DNA from: Cladochytrium replicatum
Lineage: Eukaryota > Chytridiomycota > Chytridiomycetes > Cladochytriales > Cladochytriaceae
Assembly: GCA_025526935.1 (NCBI GenBank)
Contig: JAHLKD010000097.1
Location: 147,329 to 211,328 of the forward strand
Length of the DNA stretch: 64,000 nt
Reading direction: 5' to 3'
Shown here: one piece after another, positions 59,128 to 64,000 of the stretch
How the letters are laid out: the number at the start of each line of letters is the position of its first letter
Position numbering within the stretch: the first letter of the stretch is position 1
Program-made: the position numbers and the translations under genes
Notes under the pieces: generated by a model
Seen by the model: only the letters and a program-made list of their open reading frames with translations
What the model was told of the DNA's origin: nothing
Databases searched by the model: none

Positions 59128-59728
59128 TGTTGAACAAAGCTGTGGTCTGGATCCTCAGGTTGTGTGTGTGTTGCTAATTCACGGGTTAATGTTTCTAAGA
59201 GATGAATAAAGAAGATTGCGAGTCACAAGTACTAGCGCAAGAGAATGCTCCTTGTGTGTATCGCCACAGGCTCCTTAAATAAGTGTACTGTCGTTTTGGC
59301 TTTTCCTTCCGGAAGATCTGGATCGAAGCGATATGGTTTGACTCTTCTCCTCACAGGCGTAGCGAAGCATAATCATGCTAAGCTGTGCGTGAGATCTAGC
59401 TCTCCTCAACAGGATTGTTCTCACACATGATTCCCACGAACGCGTTAATCATATGTAAACCTTTGCTGTGATCTGATCCGGGCTTCACTTCTACAAGTGG
59501 ATGATAGAAAAGTAATGACAGTTTACTATACCTATGGCCGCAATAAATATAACCCATGAAGAAATAACTGGAGGTATCCAAACTCGTAATAGATCATCAT
59601 CTATATGCTTTAGTTCAATAGTTAGAAATGTTGCTCAGTGAAGAGTGGCATTTCTGTATATCGGGCGTTTGTGTTTTTGTACTATCAATGACTGGATTGG
59701 CCAAGTCCATCAATCGAAATACTTAACA
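59128..59728 (-). repeat. Complete LTR at the 3' side of element B2
   Basis: 601 bp, reverse complement of the B1 5' LTR with few differences. Its TGTTGAAC end abuts B1 at ACTATTG, which marks the insertion point of B2 in B1. Confidence 0.85.
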
Positions 59729-60110
59729 CTCCTCACAGGCGTAGCGAAGCATAATCATGCTAAGCTGTGCGTGAGATCTAGCTCTCCTCAACAGGATTGT
59801 TCTCACACATGATTCCCACGAACGCGTTAATCATATGTAAACCTTTGCTGTGATCTGATCCGGGCTTCACTTCTACAAGTGGATGATAGAAAAGTAATGA
59901 CAGTTTACTATACCTATGGCCGCAATAAATATAACCCATGAAGAAATAACCGGAGGTATCCAAACTCGTAATAGATCATCATCTATATGCTTTAGTTCAA
60001 TAGTTAGAAATGTTGCTCAGTGAAGAGTGACATTTCTGTATATCGGGCGTTTGTGTTTTTGTACTATCAATGACTGGATTGGCCAAGTCCATCAATCGAA
60101 ATACTTAACA
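59729..60110 (-). repeat. 382-bp tandem duplicate of the LTR's first part
   Basis: Matches 59347-59728 over its full 382 bp with two visible differences (CTGG/CCGG and GGCATT/GACATT). Read on the minus strand it is the start of the LTR (TGTTAAG) up to CTGTGAGGAG, directly followed by a complete LTR. The polypurine tract TGAGGGGGTG lies at 60111-60120. Confidence 0.85.
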
Positions 60111-60237
60111 CACCCCCTCAGTCATTAGATAGGTACAACCGAGAGTATCACTCAACCGATCATAACTTTCTGTAAATGCTGAAGTTGATATTCTATTGAA
60201 ATAAAGGTGAGTTGTATGGACATCGCCAGCCGGTCGT

Positions 60238-63200
60238 TCAAGATAGTATATTAAGTGAAGACTGACTGACTAGCCCCAACGAGCCCCTGTGTTTAAGGTA
60301 TAATTTACTTCCAAGAGGTTTAGTTAAGATGTCCGCGATCATATCAGAAGTATCCATATGGTGTAACTCCTGATGTTTCTGTTCAACTTGGAGATTCACA
60401 AATCTCTCGCGAACGTCCATGTGTTTGGTCCGTTTGTTGTTGAACAGATTGTTTGCGATAGACTCGGTGGATTGATTGTCTTGCCATAAACGGAGCGGAT
60501 TGAACGACGTAATTCCAATACCCGTCATAAGATTTTTCATCCACTTCATCTCACGCGATAGTTCGTTCAGCGCATACAGTTCGGCTTCCGACGACGAGGC
60601 TGCAATAGTCTGTTGTCGAATCGACTGCCAACTGATTGCCGCATTAGCGAACATTACCACGTAACCGGTTCGTGAGTATCTATCTGCATCGCCCGCCCAG
60701 TCTGCATCGGCATAACCTTGTGGGTTGTTAGCCGAATCAAACATGTAGAGACCGTCGGGTCTTAGCATCGGAGACGTGATACCAGTCCGTGTATAGTGTA
60801 AACCGTAATCCCAAGTACCGAGTAAATATCGTTGTAATCGATAGAGAGCCTTTGATTCTGACTGTCGAGGATCAATCTGATGTTGTGCCAAAATATTGAC
60901 TGCGTATGAAATATCCGGTCGTGTCTTAGTCGCCACGTACGATATCTTCATTAACATTGATCGAAATTGTGTTGCCTCGGCATCGGACAGTGTTGGTGTG
61001 GTCTCATCAAAGATATATGATTTTGACATCGGTGTTTTGGTCGGTTTGATGTTGGTACCCCATAAATTCGCTTCTTCGAGAATCTTCTTTACGTACAATG
61101 CATTGCTAAGGAAATATCCTTCCGTTGTCTGCAATAACTCCATTTTCAGAATCCATTTCGCCTTCGAAGTACTGCCTACTGTGAACGAAGTTTCCAAATC
61201 GGTCTGAAACCGATGATATGCGTTTGGATCTGTGGAAAAATGTAGTATATCATCGACATGAACGGTAGTGTGTTCGCGGGTATTATTTGTTGGATTGTAT
61301 CGCCAGAAATGACAGATGTCTGCAATATTCCGCACGAAACCAACACTGAGATATTGTTTCCAAAGAGTTTTGTACCATTCTCGAGCTGCCTGGTGTAGAC
61401 CGTACAGACTTTTGATAAGTCTGCAGACGATGGGTCGATTCCTGGAAATCTACTCGTCCGAAACCATGAGGGAGTTCGACGTAGTTCTCTTCTTCCAGTA
61501 TCGCATTGAGATATGCACCCTTGATATCAAACTGGAATATGATCATGCCGACTAATGCTGCTAATGCAATCAGAAAACGGATCGTGGACGTTTTCGTAAC
61601 TGGAGAATAGGTTTCATCGAAATCCAATCCTTCAATCTGTGAAAATCCTCGTACGACCCAACGTGCTTTGAATCGAGTAATATTGCCATGTTCGTCAAGC
61701 TTATATGTGAAAACCCATTTGCCCGATAATAAATTCCGTCCATCAGGTAAAAACGTTTCGGCCCAAGTATTGTTGCCGACTAGTTGTGTAACTTCCTCCT
61801 TCATCGCCGCTAACCAGAATGGAGCCTCATCGGATCGTGATAAAGCCTCACGAAGAGTCTTTGGTGCAGTCCGTATATTTCCATTCGCAATTGGTTGTGT
61901 TGGATATGAGGAATCGGCCTTCAGGGTCCAATCGATATTAGGAACGGACCGGGTAAATAAGGAATTTTGTTTCCTTTTGGCGTTCGACAAATTTGCACTT
62001 GCTTGACGTTTTCGTTTTCTTGCTGCATATGCTTCATCGACATCTTCTCCAATGAATTGAAGATCACTTTCGAGTTGTGCATCATATTCCTCTACAGGAG
62101 ATACGGAAGACAAATTCGGAGATTCTTCAGTAATGGATTGTGGAGTCGATAAATCAGCATTTGGATCATAATCAGCATCGTCTGGGTCATCATCGTCTAG
62201 TCCATGTAAATGTTCAACAACATGCATGTCACCGGCTTCTTCTAAGCGGTAATATATGGGGTCGTCGTTTATATCCTCATCGATTTCTTCGTCTGCAACG
62301 GTAGAAATCGGGAAATTGTCTGAGACAAACTCAACAGTCGTCTCTTGCACCCCCTGATCCCCGGTTGGTATTTGATCAACATCGAAATATGTCCCGGCCT
62401 TCAGTGGATATTGTACCGTAAGATCGTCGAGTAACTGTCGGGTAGGATTATAACCAACAAAAACTCCCTCGTGGAACGTAACATGGAAGTATTCGCCTAT
62501 TGTGTTTGTCCGAAAATTGAGTGCTATGACGATCTTCAGGTCTTCACCCTTGTATCCGAGAAACAGACCTAGTTCAGACTTGTCTCGGATTCTGCGCGCC
62601 AACCTTTGTTCGTGTGAGATCCACAAACTAACGAGTGTTCCAAAGGCGTGGATAGTTGCCAAATCTATCCGCTTGTCAAGGTAAGCACAGTACGGAATCG
62701 CATTCACAGCTGAATGGAAAGTAGCGTTCTTGACGACCGCAGCGTATAGGATGGAGAGTTGCACGAATTGAAGTGTTCGTGGTAGTCCAGCTTGTAGCAG
62801 CATCGCGTCCGACATATACTTGATCGATTGTATATTCCGCTCTGATAGACCATCGAGTTCCTTTACTGACGGAGGAGCTGGGTGGACGCGGATGCGAGGA
62901 ATCTTGGTATTGCACCATTGGATCAACCGTTTAGTAATCAATTCTCCTGAATCGGAACGTAGTTCAGCAACGTGTAATGGGTGATTGCGATTTTCCACAT
63001 CAGCGATATGTCGAATCATACTATCCACCGCATCACTCTTTCGATTCAGGAAGTAGATTGTGATGAAACGAGGTTGTTCGTCGACAATGATCTGCCAATA
63101 TCTCTTCTTCTGTCCGTCGTAGATTAAACGTACGACATCGGAAAACAGACGGAAAAGTTTCCTCGGAGCTCGACTTATTGTAGAATAAATCGGCTTCTGC

Positions 63201-64000
63201 TTCAGCTTCGTGCGACTACAGACCAAACAATTCTGCATAATTGATTTGTTGACAAGATTGAATGCATCCGGTTCAACCTTGGGCATTTTGATGTTGAGCT
63301 TCTCTGCCGTTCGAAAGATTGTCCGTAAGTGGATGTGACCAAACTGCTGGTGTAACTTTGCAAGTTCGTGTACTGTCACTGGCGATAAGTTGGTGCTCAC
63401 TCCAACTGTATCTTGAGATGCTCGTTGACATTCATCATCGTTCGTTTGACGAATGTTGTTGTCTGACATTACATCGAGACCCATCGCGTGAGAAGATCGT
63501 ACACCGGACGTAAAGTCCATCGACTGATCGAGACCTTCTGCGGATACCGCTACTGCTTTAGCTCGTTGAGCAATCACATGCCGCGGTTGGTGAGTTCCGA
63601 CGGTACTAACATCAGCATAGAGATAGTACAAATCTCTTTCCCGTCGCCCAATAATAACGTGTTCATCCGTATCACCATGCGTGAGGATAACCTTGTCTTT
63701 GGTGAAACTCACAATGTCCCCGGAGTCTCCAATGATACTACACACTGATGCAAGTGTGTCTTCGAGATCAGGAACATAAAGTGCGTTGTGTATTATCTTA
63801 ATTCGCCCATTGGGTAAAACTACAGATACATCTCCAAAACCACAAACTGGAATTGTATGACTATCCGCTAGTTCCACCACGTCCTCGTCATTCGTATACG
63901 TCAGCGAACTAAAGGCATGACGATTAGGTGTCATCCAAACAGTTGCGCCTGTATCAAGCAAACCCACACGATCCTTTGCTTGAACATGTACACGGACAAC
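60238..64000 (-). pseudogene. Copia element B2 Gag-Pol, frameshifted and cut by the window edge
   Basis: Reverse-strand copy almost identical to B1 from the protease onward. RNase H is complete ('SSSEAELYALNELSREMKW', 'LWQDNQSTESIAN', 'KRTKHMDVRERFVNLQVEQ') and ends at 60238. An extra G near 61443 (CCAGGAATC against CCAGAATC in B1) breaks the frame inside RT, so two frames remain: 61283-63967 and 60238-61335. Protease, integrase and linker are intact. Gag and the 5' LTR lie past the right edge. B1 lacks the RNase H end and B2 lacks a continuous RT, so neither copy here is autonomous. Confidence 0.9.

Noticed and set aside
1-64000. CRISPR arrays, bacterial operons, rRNA genes
   Set aside because: No regular spacer-repeat arrays or rRNA sequence were seen; gene structure is eukaryotic.

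Overview
The window looks like nuclear DNA of a zoosporic (flagellated) fungus, most likely a chytrid. It carries two flagellar genes (CFAP58, and IFT57 of intraflagellar transport complex B) beside fungal markers: a velvet-domain regulator, a BIM1-like GPI-anchored copper protein and the fungal mitoribosomal protein mL67/MHR1. Genes have short introns (about 44-90 bp, occasionally longer) and are often head-to-head. Aerobic mitochondrial genes (COX11, mL67) argue against anaerobic gut fungi. No species is assigned.

Layout. 1-4.6 kb: a divergent pair of peptidase-type genes (S15/CocE-like hydrolase, cut by the left edge, and a secreted subtilase). 4.7-8.5 kb: gene-poor, with a decayed cytochrome P450, a fold-back repeat and a 97-bp tandem repeat. 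8.5-15.6 kb: velvet factor, CFAP58, Misato/DML1. 15.6-22.8 kb: decayed copies of ATP23 and VPS60/CHMP5, then a degraded copia relic into which a small LTR element without pol (two 476-bp LTRs, 5-bp target duplication) has inserted. 22.9-28.7 kb: COX11, a dead NFU1 copy, NCS1/frequenin, SWD1/RBBP5. 28.8-31.1 kb: HSP70 fragment and BIM1-like protein. 31.7-45 kb: a large membrane-anchored coiled-coil protein, a PPxY membrane protein, a broken TEX30-like hydrolase, a GNAT acetyltransferase, U2AF1, MHR1 and IFT57. 45.1-64 kb: a nest of Ty1/copia elements.

The copia nest has readable order. Element A (minus strand) is interrupted by element B1 (plus strand, 5' LTR at 53659-54257). B1 is interrupted in its RNase H region at 59127 by B2 (minus strand), which runs off the right edge. 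B2 carries an exact 382-bp tandem duplication in its 3' LTR and a +1 frameshift in reverse transcriptase. To the left lie an A fragment, a B deletion derivative (B3), and a gag-protease piece flanked by 320-bp direct repeats.

The most notable result is the contrast between intact genes (velvet, NCS1, mL67, GNAT, IFT57 and the PPxY protein all splice into clean frames of expected length) and at least six decayed copies of conserved genes (P450, ATP23, VPS60, NFU1, HSP70, TEX30-like). Those whose family intron positions can be judged, ATP23 and NFU1, appear to keep introns, so they look like duplicated DNA rather than processed cDNA copies. I did not find a convincing new multi-gene system. The strongest leads for something undescribed are the pol-less LTR element, the LTR with a duplicated first half, and the large repeat-bearing coiled-coil protein.
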